Positions 7,141-14,134 are shown, counted from the stretch's first letter. The stretch is 14,645 nt of DNA from BQOK01 sp048388525 (GCF_048388525.1 NZ_DBGCTQ010000061.1:1-14645), one strand, 5' to 3'. Notes: generated by a model not told the origin, from the sequence alone. Numbers and translations: made by a program.

Positions 7141-7169
7141 TTGACAAACCACGCCCCAGCGTTTAGAAT
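7141..7169 (+). promoter_or_regulatory. Sigma-A promoter for gltX
   Basis: TTGACA (7141-7146) is perfect, and TAGAAT (7164-7169) follows after 17 bases, with five of six matches. Transcription should start near 7176, giving a leader of about 58 bases. It is divergent from the MBOAT promoter; the two -35 boxes are only nine bases apart. Confidence 0.8.
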
Positions 7170-7233
7170 GGGAAAGGAATTTTGCGGCGGCCGCGCGCCC
7201 GCCGGCCGCCAAAGGATAAAGGAGCCGAAAATC

Positions 7234-8685
7234 ATGCCGAATGAATCCGTCCGCACCCGCTTTGCGCCCAGCCCCACAGGCTATATGCATGTGGGCAACC
7301 TGCGCACCGCCCTGTACGCTTACCTGAAGGCCAAAAGCAAGGGCGGTTCCTTTTTGCTGCGCATTGAGGACACCGACCAGGAGCGCTATGTGGAGGGCGC
7401 GGTGGACATTATTTACGACACCCTGCGCCAGACCGGGCTTTTGTGGGACGAGGGCCCGGACATCGGGGGCCCGGTGGGCCCCTATATCCAGAGCCAGCGC
7501 ATGGGTATGTTTAAAAAGTATGCCGAGGAGCTGGTGGAAAAGGGCGGGGCCTACTACTGCTTTTGCACCCCGGAACGGCTGGAGGCCATGCGCGCTGAAC
7601 AAAAGGCGGCGGGCGCGGTGGTGGGCCATTACGACGGCTGCTGCCGCGATCTGAGCCCCGACGAGGTGCAGAAAAAGCTGGCCGAGGGGCTGCCCTATGT
7701 GATCCGGCAGAAGATGCCCCGCGAGGGAGTGACGGGCTTTGACGACGCGGTGTACGGCCGCATTGAGGTGAACAACGCCGAGCTGGAGGATCAGATCCTG
7801 ATCAAGACCGACGGCATGCCCACCTACAACTTTGCCAACGTGGTGGACGACCACCTGATGGGCATCACCCACGTGATCCGCGGGTCCGAGTATCTTTCCA
7901 GCACGCCCAAGTACAACCTTCTGTACCAGGCGTTCGGCTGGGAGCTGCCGGTTTACATCCACTGCCCACCGGTGATGAAGGATGCGCAGAACAAGCTTTC
8001 CAAGCGCAACGGCGACGCCTCCTACCAGGATTTGATTGCCAAGGGATACCTGAGCGAGGCGGTGCTCAATTACATTTTGCTGCTGGGCTGGAGCCCCAAG
8101 GGCGAGGAGGAGATCTTCACCCTGGACGAGATGGTGCGGCTGTTCGACGAGAGCGGCATCAGCAAAAGCCCGGCGATCTTTGACCCGGCAAAGCTGCGGG
8201 CCATCAACGCCGAGTACATCCGCCGCCTGCCCGCCGAGCGCTTCCGCGCCCTGGCCGGCCCCTGGATTGACCGGGCAGTGCGCCGGACCATCGACCGGGA
8301 GCTTTTGTGCCGGAACCTGCAGCCCCGGTGCGAGGTGCTGAGCGAAATTCCGGAGCAGCTGGATTTCTTTGACGCGGTGCTGCCCTACGGCCCGGAGCTG
8401 TACGCCAATAAAAAACAGAAGACCACCCCCGAGACCGCAAAACAGGCCCTGGAGGCGCTGCTGCCGGTGCTGGAAGGGCTAAGTGCCTGGGACCGGGACG
8501 CCATTTTTGCGGCCTGCGCGGCCAAGGCACAGGAGCTGGAAGTGAAGAACGGCTGGCTGCTGTACCCGTTGGGCATCGCCCTGTCGGGCAAGCAGCGCAC
8601 CCCCGGCGGCGGCACAGACCTGGCCGCCATGCTGGGCAGGGAGGAGACCCTGGCCCGGCTGCGCGCCGCGCTGGGGGCGCTGTAA
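7234..8685 (+). CDS. gltX: Glutamyl-tRNA synthetase
   Basis: The 483-residue enzyme has the usual length of bacterial GluRS. It charges tRNA-Glu with glutamate in the cytoplasm. RTRFAPSPTGYMHVGNLRTA (7-26) holds the HIGH-equivalent HVGN (19-22). LLRIEDTDQER (41-51) lines the active site, and NKLSKRNGDAS (253-263) is the KMSKS loop in its common GluRS form KLSKR (254-258). C109/C111 and C136 in YDGCCR fit the zinc-region cysteines seen in many GluRS. The C-terminal half is the alpha-helical anticodon-binding part. The ATG at 7234 is chosen over a much longer open frame because AAAGGAG stands ten bases before it and homology begins at once. It is monocistronic, with its own promoter and terminator. 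Whether it also charges tRNA-Gln (as in organisms with GatCAB) cannot be told here. Confidence 0.98.
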   Translation: MPNESVRTRFAPSPTGYMHVGNLRTALYAYLKAKSKGGSFLLRIEDTDQERYVEGAVDIIYDTLRQTGLLWDEGPDIGGPVGPYIQSQRMGMFKKYAEELVEKGGAYYCFCTPERLEAMRAEQKAAGAVVGHYDGCCRDLSPDEVQKKLAEGLPYVIRQKMPREGVTGFDDAVYGRIEVNNAELEDQILIKTDGMPTYNFANVVDDHLMGITHVIRGSEYLSSTPKYNLLYQAFGWELPVYIHCPPVMKDAQNKLSKRNGDASYQDLIAKGYLSEAVLNYILLLGWSPKGEEEIFTLDEMVRLFDESGISKSPAIFDPAKLRAINAEYIRRLPAERFRALAGPWIDRAVRRTIDRELLCRNLQPRCEVLSEIPEQLDFFDAVLPYGPELYANKKQKTTPETAKQALEALLPVLEGLSAWDRDAIFAACAAKAQELEVKNGWLLYPLGIALSGKQRTPGGGTDLAAMLGREETLARLRAALGAL

Positions 8686-8707
8686 TACCCGCAAAACAGA
8701 AAAAGTG

Positions 8708-8747
8708 AGGGCTCCGTGCCGCAATGCTGCGGCGCGGGGCCCTTTTT
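8708..8747 (+). terminator. Rho-independent terminator after gltX
   Basis: A 16-bp stem, AGGGCTCCGTGCCGCA (8708-8723) with TGCGGCGCGGGGCCCT (8728-8743), is fully paired allowing two G-U pairs. It has a 4-base loop (ATGC) and runs directly into TTTTT (8743-8747). It starts 22 bases after the gltX stop and separates gltX from spoIIE. Confidence 0.92.
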
Positions 8748-8801
8748 ATCCCCTTTTGTCGGTTCCATGACCTGCGGCAAAAAACGCGCAGAGGCACATC
8801 T

Positions 8802-8807
8802 TATACT
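8802..8807 (+). promoter_or_regulatory. Possible -10 box of the spoIIE promoter (activator-dependent?)
   Basis: TATACT matches five of six -10 bases and lies 89 bases before the chosen spoIIE start and 54 bases after the gltX terminator. No good -35 exists at 17 bases. In Bacillus subtilis, spoIIE is driven by sigma-A with phosphorylated Spo0A and lacks a normally spaced -35. A TGTCGGT sequence (8757-8763) resembles a Spo0A box (TGTCGAA) at five of seven bases, but its distance is not the classical one. Confidence 0.3.
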
Positions 8808-8895
8808 GTATGCAGACGAGGAGCGGCCCATGCCGCCCTTTTTGCATGGGAGCGCGGCGGAGCGCCCCAAAACAGTGAAAACGAGGTGGAACTGG

Positions 8896-11172
8896 ATGGA
8901 AAAATTGCGGGAAGCAAAGCTGCGCCGCTGGCTTGGCGCAGCTGGCCCCACGCTGTGGCAGCTGGCGGCGGGCGCGGGCGGCTTTGTGCTGGCAGCGGGC
9001 GGCGTGTTCGGGGGGCTGCACCCCTTTGGGCTGGCGTTTGTGCTGGGGGCCGGGCAAAGCTTTGCAGCGGCGGGCGCAGCGGGCGCGGCTGTTGGCTACC
9101 TGGCGCTGCTGCCGCTGACCGAGGGGCTGCGGTATCTGGCCGCGGTGGCAGCGGCCCTGGCCGGGCGCTGGCTTTTCAAGGAAAAGTTCGCGCCGGGCGC
9201 GGTGGGGGGCTGCGGCACCCTGCTGGCGGTGCAGCTGATGCTCTCGGTAAGCGGGCTGTCGACCCCGGCCGCCGCGATGGGCACCCTGGGCGACGCGCTG
9301 CTGGCTGCGGGCACGGGCTGGGCGCTGCGCCAAAGCGGCAAGGAGCGCGCCCTGGCCGCGGGGCCGCTCTCGGGCACGGCGTTTTTGCTGGGGCTTGCGG
9401 CGCTGCCCGCCCTGGCGGCGGCGCCTGCGGGGCCGCTTGACCTGGGGGTGGCGGCGCTGGGCGCTGCGGGGCTGGCCTTTGCGTACCGCGGCCGCCTGCG
9501 GGACTGCGCGCTGCTTACCGTGGCGGGCGGCGCGGTGCTGGCGGCCGCCGATCCGGCCCTGTGCTTTGCCTGCCTGGGCCTTGCGGCGGGGTGCCTTGCG
9601 GCGGCGTACTTCACCCCCGGGGAAAAGCTGGGCAGCGGCGCGGTGTTTTTGGCGCTGAGCGTGTTCGGCAGCCTGGCCGCGCCAGACGGCATTGCGGCGC
9701 TGGGGTTTTTGGGCAGCGCCGCCCTGGGCGAGATGGGCTTTTTTGCCCTGCCGCGGCGCTGGCTGGCGGCCCTGCCGGGCCAGGCCGAGGCGGTAAGCTC
9801 TGCGGGGCAGCGGCCCCGGGTGGCGGGCGCAGTGAACCAGCTGGAGAGCGTGGCGCAGGCCCTGACCGGCATTGCCGACACCGTGAACCAGGTCTATGAG
9901 GCGCTGCCAAAAAAAGGCGAGAGCTACAACTGGGTGGCGGACCATGTGGCCGAAGAGCTGTGCCGAAGCTGCGGGCGCAAGGAGCGGTGCTGGGTAGAGG
10001 ATTACAGCACCACCATGGACGGCTTTTTCCGCCTGAAGCCGGTGCTGGAGCAGCAGGGCCGGGCTGCCGTGGAACAGCTGCCGGGCCAGTTCTGCCGGTG
10101 CATCCACCCGGTGGAGCTGTGCAGCGCCACCGGCAGGGCCTATGCACTGTACCGCAGCCGGCGCGAGAGCCGGGTAAAGGCGGGCGCCATGCGGGAGGCG
10201 CTGACCGAACAGTACACCGCCATGGCGCAGGCGCTCAGCCAGATGGCGGGCCAGCTGGGCCAGGCCGTGGCGCCGGACGAGGGAAAGACCGCGCGGCTGG
10301 CGGCGCTGTTTGCCTCGGTGGGGCTGGAACCGCTGGAGACCCAGGTGGGATACGACCCGGCGGGCCGGCTGCGGGCCAGCGTGACCGTGAACCGCACCAG
10401 CTTTGCGCCGCCTGAACTGGAAGAACTGCGGGCGGAGGCAGGGCGCATCTGCCACCGGCCCCTGGGGCAGTTCCGGGTGGACCACGGCGGGCCGCTCACC
10501 ACCCTGACCCTCACGGAACAGGCGGTCTTCTGCCCGGTGTTCGGCCTTGCCGCCCGGGCCGCAAGGCCCGGGGCCTGCGGCGATGTGGTGGAGCAGTTCT
10601 GCGACCAGTACGGCAACGCCCACCTGCTGCTCTGCGACGGTATGGGGGTGGGGCGCCCCGCAGCGATCGACGGGGCGCTGGCGGCGGCGCTGGTGGCGCA
10701 GCTGCTGCGGGCCGGGTTTGGCGCCGAGAGCGCGGCGCGCCTGGTGAACGTGGCCCTGGCGTTAAAGAGCGACGAGGAGAGCGGCGCCACCCTGGACCTT
10801 GTGACGGTGGATCTGTTCACCGGGCGGGCAAGGCTCTTTAAAGCGGGCGGGTGCCCCACGTTTGTGGTGCGGGGCGGCAAAACCGAGACGGTGGAGGGCA
10901 GCAGCCTGCCGGTGGGAATTCTGAGCCGGGTGGTGGGCCAGCAGGACGCCCTGACCCTGAGCGAGGATCAGCTGGTGGTGCTGGTGAGCGACGGCGCCCT
11001 GGCGGACGGCGGCACCTGGGTGGCCCAGCAGCTGGAGCTGTGCACCGCCGTGGGCAACACCCCCCAGGAGATCGCCGACATTTTGGCCGATACGGCCCTG
11101 GCCCGCGCCGGTTCCTCCGGCCGGCCGGACGATATCACCGTGGCAGTGATGCGCCTGGAACGGGCCGTTTAA
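8896..11172 (+). CDS. spoIIE: Stage II sporulation protein E, membrane PP2C-type phosphatase
   Basis: The protein has 758 residues from this start. The N-terminal region (about 15-295) is hydrophobic with roughly ten membrane segments and contains the SpoIIE-typical GGLHPFGLAFVLG (39-51). The central region (about 310-540) has the Cys cluster LCRSCGRKERCW (355-366) and CRCIHP (400-405). The C-terminal PP2C/SpoIIE phosphatase domain (about 545-758) keeps the metal-binding aspartates: LLCDGMGVG (578-586, D581), VSDGAL (697-702, D699) and GRPDDITV (742-749, D745/D746). SpoIIE dephosphorylates the anti-anti-sigma factor SpoIIAA in the forespore, freeing sigma-F, and takes part in polar septation. 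Start choice: ATG 8896 has GAGGTGG six bases before it; ATG 8830, in frame and with GAGGAG six bases before it, would add 22 residues and cannot be excluded. Ends at a bidirectional terminator. Confidence 0.96.
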   Translation: MEKLREAKLRRWLGAAGPTLWQLAAGAGGFVLAAGGVFGGLHPFGLAFVLGAGQSFAAAGAAGAAVGYLALLPLTEGLRYLAAVAAALAGRWLFKEKFAPGAVGGCGTLLAVQLMLSVSGLSTPAAAMGTLGDALLAAGTGWALRQSGKERALAAGPLSGTAFLLGLAALPALAAAPAGPLDLGVAALGAAGLAFAYRGRLRDCALLTVAGGAVLAAADPALCFACLGLAAGCLAAAYFTPGEKLGSGAVFLALSVFGSLAAPDGIAALGFLGSAALGEMGFFALPRRWLAALPGQAEAVSSAGQRPRVAGAVNQLESVAQALTGIADTVNQVYEALPKKGESYNWVADHVAEELCRSCGRKERCWVEDYSTTMDGFFRLKPVLEQQGRAAVEQLPGQFCRCIHPVELCSATGRAYALYRSRRESRVKAGAMREALTEQYTAMAQALSQMAGQLGQAVAPDEGKTARLAALFASVGLEPLETQVGYDPAGRLRASVTVNRTSFAPPELEELRAEAGRICHRPLGQFRVDHGGPLTTLTLTEQAVFCPVFGLAARAARPGACGDVVEQFCDQYGNAHLLLCDGMGVGRPAAIDGALAAALVAQLLRAGFGAESAARLVNVALALKSDEESGATLDLVTVDLFTGRARLFKAGGCPTFVVRGGKTETVEGSSLPVGILSRVVGQQDALTLSEDQLVVLVSDGALADGGTWVAQQLELCTAVGNTPQEIADILADTALARAGSSGRPDDITVAVMRLERAV

Positions 11173-11177
11173 AATAG

Positions 11178-11220
11178 AAATCCCCCGGGGCCGTTTTGGA
11201 GCGGCCCCGGGGGATTTTTT
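11178..11220. terminator. Bidirectional Rho-independent terminator between spoIIE and the lipoprotein gene
   Basis: The arms AAATCCCCCGGGGCCG (11178-11193) and CGGCCCCGGGGGATTT (11202-11217) pair perfectly over 16 bases, with an 8-base loop. A run of six T (11215-11220) follows on the plus strand; on the minus strand the stem is followed by a T-rich tract. It begins five bases after the spoIIE stop and ends six bases from the stop of the converging gene, so it serves both. Confidence 0.95.
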
Positions 11221-11226
11221 GACAGG

Positions 11227-11550
11227 TTACGCCTGGGAGGAAGAGCCGGCAGGCTGGCTGCCGGAGGCGGCGGGCTCGGAAGCCCCGCTGCCGCTGGCAG
11301 CACTGCTCGCGTCATCCGCAGGCTGGCTCTCAGAGCCGCTGGCGGCGGGCTCGCCCTCGCCGCTGGTGGGTTCGCTTTCGGCCGGGGTGCTCTCCGGGGT
11401 GCTGGCGGGCTCGCTCACGCTGCTGGAAGCAGGGGCGGAGGCGGGAGTGGAGGCGGGGGTGGAAGCGCTCTTATCATCGCCGCAGGCCACCAGGCCGGCG
11501 GCCAGGGCGGCCACGCAGGCCAGACTTAAAATTTTTGCAGAAAGTTTCAT
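11227..11550 (-). CDS. Small low-complexity lipoprotein, function unknown
   Basis: The predicted product has 107 residues. KLSAKILSLACVAALAAGLVACG is a lipoprotein signal peptide: positive start, hydrophobic core, and lipobox LVAC ending at Cys23 from this start. After GDDK the whole mature chain (about 80 residues) is Ala, Ser, Pro, Glu, Thr and Gly with short imperfect repeats (STPAS, PAASGS, SQPA). No folded domain is visible, so it is probably a flexible, acidic surface tether or a lipoprotein reduced to its linker. The start is ATG at 11548-11550, nine bases after GGAG; a TTG two codons earlier is only three bases from it. It is divergent from the BlaI-like gene and shares a terminator with spoIIE. 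I do not recognise a family. In-frame repeats make length variation between strains likely. Confidence 0.7.
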   Translation of the reverse strand: MKLSAKILSLACVAALAAGLVACGDDKSASTPASTPASAPASSSVSEPASTPESTPAESEPTSGEGEPAASGSESQPADDASSAASGSGASEPAASGSQPAGSSSQA

Positions 11551-11660
11551 GTTCAAGTTCTCCTTTTCAAAAAACGGTTTGCCCCCTTGGCCCTCGAACG
11601 GGCGCCCTTGGGGAACGGCTCTAAGGATAAATCAAAAATGTGTGTAAAATGTGCAGAAAC

Positions 11661-11688
11661 AGTATCAAAAAAGCAACATGTTGCACAA
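11661..11688 (-). promoter_or_regulatory. Candidate promoter of the lipoprotein gene, overlapped by a 12-bp palindrome
   Basis: On the minus strand, TTGTGC (plus 11683-11688), 16 bases, then GATACT (plus 11661-11666) is one possible promoter. TTGATA-16-TACACA slightly downstream is another, and neither is strong. The perfect palindrome GCAACATGTTGC (11673-11684) lies in the spacer of the first and touches its -35, as an operator would. The regulator is unknown; the palindrome does not look like the BlaI dyads nearby. Confidence 0.3.
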
Positions 11689-11762
11689 CTATTCCAGTAG
11701 GCCCGCAGAGTGACAGGGGTTTCGGGGTTTGTAAAAAAAATGTGAAAGCTTGATGAAAAAGG

Positions 11763-11791
11763 TTGCAATAAATTTCTACAGCTTGTAGTAT
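11763..11791 (+). promoter_or_regulatory. Sigma-A promoter of the blaI-like/M56 operon
   Basis: TTGCAA (11763-11768) is followed after 17 bases by TAGTAT (11786-11791); transcription should start near 11798. Both BlaI-type dyads fall on it: the first covers the spacer and -10, the second the start of transcription. The remainder of the 270-base gap upstream (11551-11762) holds only the candidate lipoprotein promoter and A-rich tracts. Confidence 0.7.
11774..11790. promoter_or_regulatory. BlaI/MecI-type operator 1, over the -10 box
   Basis: The dyad TTCTACA-GCT-TGTAGTA has perfect inner arms CTACA/TGTAG, and its right half TGTAGTA equals the half site of known BlaI/MecI operators (TACTACA...TGTAGTA). 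It lies on the -10 box of the promoter that drives the BlaI-like repressor, which predicts autorepression. Confidence 0.75.
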
Positions 11792-11798
11792 GAAATAA

Positions 11799-11815
11799 AA
11801 CTACGAAATGTAGAA
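11799..11815. promoter_or_regulatory. BlaI/MecI-type operator 2, at the transcription start and ribosome binding site
   Basis: The dyad AACTACG-AAA-TGTAGAA has arms CTAC/GTAG with the same three-base centre geometry as operator 1. The centres are 25 bases apart, close to the tandem arrangement in staphylococcal bla/mec control regions. It overlaps the predicted start of transcription and the beginning of AAGGAGG. It is less perfect than operator 1. Confidence 0.65.
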
Positions 11816-11827
11816 GGAGGGGGCACA

Positions 11828-12184
11828 GTGAAACTTTCCACGGCTGAACTGGAGATCATGGAGCAGATCTGGCGGCTGGACGGCCCGGTCACCGCCGCCG
11901 CACTGAGCGGCGCGCTGCAGGACAAGGGCTGGAAGCCCACCACACTGCTCACCTTTTTGGCGCGCATGGTGCAAAAGGGAGCCCTGAGCGCACAGCGGCA
12001 GGGCAAGCAAAATTTTTACAGCGCCCGCATCACCAGCGAGGAGTACCGGGCGGGCGAAGCGCGGGAGATGCTGAGCAAATTTTACAGCGGAAGCGTGAAG
12101 AGCATGGTGGCTGCCCTGTATCAGGACAAGGCCCTTTCGGCCTCTGAACTGGACGAGCTTCACAGATGGCTGGAAGAGAGGTGA
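11828..12184 (+). CDS. BlaI/MecI/CopY-family winged-helix repressor
   Basis: The 118-residue protein matches the family length and layout. LSTAELEIMEQIWRLDGPVT (3-22) opens the winged helix. KPTTLLTFLARMVQKGAL (36-53) is the recognition helix region (family wording: TVxTLLxRLxxKG), and GKQNFYSARITSEEYRA (59-75) is the wing and linker. The C-terminal helices (80-117), with SVKSMVAALYQD and SASELDELHRWLEE, form the dimerisation part. Such repressors bind TACA/TGTA dyads as dimers and are inactivated by proteolysis triggered by a BlaR1/MecR1-type partner. Both elements are present: two dyads on its promoter, and an M56 protease gene six bases downstream. The start is GTG with AAGGAGG seven bases upstream. 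The exact cleavage site known in MecI (Asn-Phe) is not visible. No beta-lactamase gene is in the window, so symbol blaI is not justified. Confidence 0.93.
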   Translation: MKLSTAELEIMEQIWRLDGPVTAAALSGALQDKGWKPTTLLTFLARMVQKGALSAQRQGKQNFYSARITSEEYRAGEAREMLSKFYSGSVKSMVAALYQDKALSASELDELHRWLEER

Positions 12185-12190
12185 CACACT

Positions 12191-14125
12191 GTGTATGATC
12201 TGTTTTATAATTGGCTGCTGCCCACCAGCCTGGCGGGGGCTCTGGCAGTGCTGGTGAGCCTGGCGCTGAAACCGGTGCTGAAAAGGCTGCGCTGGCGCTG
12301 GCGGCGGGCCGCGCTGGCCGCGACCTTCGCGTTTTTTCTGATTCCGGTGGGGCCGCTGCTGGCCCTGCTGCTGGCCGGCCGGCCCACCGCCCCGGCTCTT
12401 GTGCAGCCGTTGGCACCTGTGGGCGAGGCGCTGGGAGTAGCTGCCGCTGCAGCGGAAAAAACGGCGGCTGTGGCCGGCCTGCCGCCCGTGACCGCGCCCC
12501 TGGCCCAGCCCCTGCCGCAGGTGCAGGCCACACTGGCCGAGCGGGCGCTGGCTGCGCTGCCCTTTGTGTGGCTGGCTGGCGCGCTTGTGTTTTTAGCCTG
12601 GCAGCTGGGCCGTTACTGGGCGTTTGCCCGGGGGCTGAACCGCATTTCGGCGCCGGCTGAGGAGGCAGTACAGGCCTTGTGGAGGGATATGTGCGCCGGG
12701 CAGGGCCTGGCCGCGGCGCCGGTATTGCGGCGCTGCCCGGGCTTGCCCGGGCCGGTGCTCACCGGCCTGTGGCACACGGTGCTTTATCTGCCCGGGCAGC
12801 TGCAGGGCGAGGCGCTGGAGCTTGCGCTGCGCCACGAGCGGGCACACCTGAACCGGGCCGATCTTTGGCTGAAAGCGCTGGTGCGTTTTGCCTGCCGCCT
12901 GCACTGGTTCAACCCCCTGTGCCGCTGGCAGGCGGCCCGGCTGAACCGGGTGTGTGAATACGCCTGTGACGAACAGGCGGTGGCGGGCCTGACTGCGGCG
13001 CAGCGCAAGGCCTACGGCGCGGTGCTGTTGACCGCGGCGCTGCCTGAGCGGCTGCCGGCGGGCGCGTCCGGCTTCGGCAGCCCCAAAAAGCTGCTCAAGG
13101 CGCGGCTGGAGGCCTTGTTTGCGCCCGCGCCGGGCAGCCGGTGGGCCGGCATGGCCGCTGCCCTGGCCCTGGCGGTGGGCTTGGCCCTGACCGCCTGCGC
13201 CTCGGCGGGCTTGGCCGATGGCGCGGCCCCGGTGCAGGCCGGGGGAGAGAATGGCCGCGGCGCGACGCTGCTGGAACAGCCGCCCGCGCCTACTGCAGCC
13301 CCCACCGCAATGCCCGCGCCGGAGCCCACCGCGACCCCCGCCCCGGGCGAGGCCGTGCCCACCCCCATGCCCCAGCCCAGCGCTTCGCCCGCCTTGCAGG
13401 AGGGCGAGACCCAGGCGCGCTGGGCCCACTGGCAGGAGGAGGTGCCCTATCTGGTGGAGTACACTCTGGACGAGAGCCTGCCCGAGGGGCAGGAGGTGCT
13501 GGACCGGCAGGGGGCAAACGGCCTGCGGGAGATCAGCGGCTGGGAGTTTTTGGACAAGGACGGGAATGTTCTGCGCACCCAGCCGGTGGGCAGCGCGGTG
13601 ATCCAGCCCGCCGTGAAACAGCTGATGCGGGGCAATACCAGCCATATTGCAGCGCTCTACGGTGAAAGCGCGCAGGCCGAGGACATGCCGCTTTCTACCG
13701 GCACGCTGCTGTGGCCGGTGCCGGATTACAAATATGTGAGCCGGTGGATGGGCGTTTCCCACAAGGGCGCCGACCTTTGCGCCGACTACGGGAGCCCGGT
13801 CTGCGCCATGGACAACGCCACCGTTGTGACCGCCGGCTACCATTACAGCTACGGCAACTATGTGATCCTGGATCACAGCAACGGGTACAGAACCTTGTAT
13901 GCCCATATGAGCGAGCTGGCCGTGGCGGTGGGGGACGGGGTAGCCCAGGGGCAGGTGATCGGCTACGTGGGCGCCACCGGCAATTCCACCGGCAACCAGT
14001 GCCATGTAGAGGTTTATGTGGACGGCGAGCGCCGCAGCCTGAAGGACTGGTTCCCCCGCATGGAAGCAGGCGCAAATAAACCCCTGCCCACACCGGTGCC
14101 CATAGCCGGGCCGGCGGCGGGCTGA
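12191..14125 (+). CDS. BlaR1-like M56 metalloprotease fused to G5-like and M23 (LytM) domains
   Basis: This is a 644-residue membrane protein. Hydrophobic segments lie near 6-27, 39-62, 119-140 and 319-336. Between the third and fourth is an M56 zinc protease: RHERAHL (214-220) is HExxH with H215, E216 and H219, and CEYACDEQAV (255-264) gives E256. After the fourth segment comes a Pro/Ala/Thr-rich linker (about 362-402), then a G5-like domain (about 416-482: VPYLVEYTLDESLPEGQEV..., GxxG turn, VIQPAVKQLM). The end is an M23 peptidase fold (about 505-622): HKGAD with H524 and D528, YAHM with H572, and GNQCHVEV. Zinc ligand H605 is kept, but the catalytic-type His of the usual HxH is Gln603. Classical BlaR1 has a penicillin-binding sensor here instead. 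The likely role is to sense peptidoglycan or its fragments outside and cleave the BlaI-like repressor inside. Start GTG, six bases after the repressor stop (SD AGAGGTG). The antibiotic link is uncertain. Confidence 0.93.
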   Translation: MYDLFYNWLLPTSLAGALAVLVSLALKPVLKRLRWRWRRAALAATFAFFLIPVGPLLALLLAGRPTAPALVQPLAPVGEALGVAAAAAEKTAAVAGLPPVTAPLAQPLPQVQATLAERALAALPFVWLAGALVFLAWQLGRYWAFARGLNRISAPAEEAVQALWRDMCAGQGLAAAPVLRRCPGLPGPVLTGLWHTVLYLPGQLQGEALELALRHERAHLNRADLWLKALVRFACRLHWFNPLCRWQAARLNRVCEYACDEQAVAGLTAAQRKAYGAVLLTAALPERLPAGASGFGSPKKLLKARLEALFAPAPGSRWAGMAAALALAVGLALTACASAGLADGAAPVQAGGENGRGATLLEQPPAPTAAPTAMPAPEPTATPAPGEAVPTPMPQPSASPALQEGETQARWAHWQEEVPYLVEYTLDESLPEGQEVLDRQGANGLREISGWEFLDKDGNVLRTQPVGSAVIQPAVKQLMRGNTSHIAALYGESAQAEDMPLSTGTLLWPVPDYKYVSRWMGVSHKGADLCADYGSPVCAMDNATVVTAGYHYSYGNYVILDHSNGYRTLYAHMSELAVAVGDGVAQGQVIGYVGATGNSTGNQCHVEVYVDGERRSLKDWFPRMEAGANKPLPTPVPIAGPAAG

Positions 14126-14134
14126 CTTTTTGGC

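Noticed and set aside
7234..7270. T-box or other riboswitch before gltX
   Set aside because: Only about 58 bases lie between the likely start of transcription and the ATG, with no T-box core or terminator/antiterminator pair.
7063..7962. A 300-codon N-terminal extension of the MBOAT protein
   Set aside because: It runs antisense to gltX across the divergent promoters and lacks membrane or family features; the ATG at 7062 has a perfect AAGGAGG.
8746..10623. Long minus-strand open frame opposite spoIIE
   Set aside because: It is an Arg/Gln/His-rich shadow with no ribosome binding site; spoIIE on the other strand has family motifs throughout.
11548..11556. TTG at 11556 as lipoprotein start
   Set aside because: It is only three bases from GGAG, whereas ATG 11550 is nine bases away and uses the common codon.
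11828..14125. Classical beta-lactamase regulators blaI-blaR1 controlling resistance
   Set aside because: There is no penicillin-binding sensor domain in the M56 protein and no beta-lactamase gene in the window, so a resistance role is not supported.
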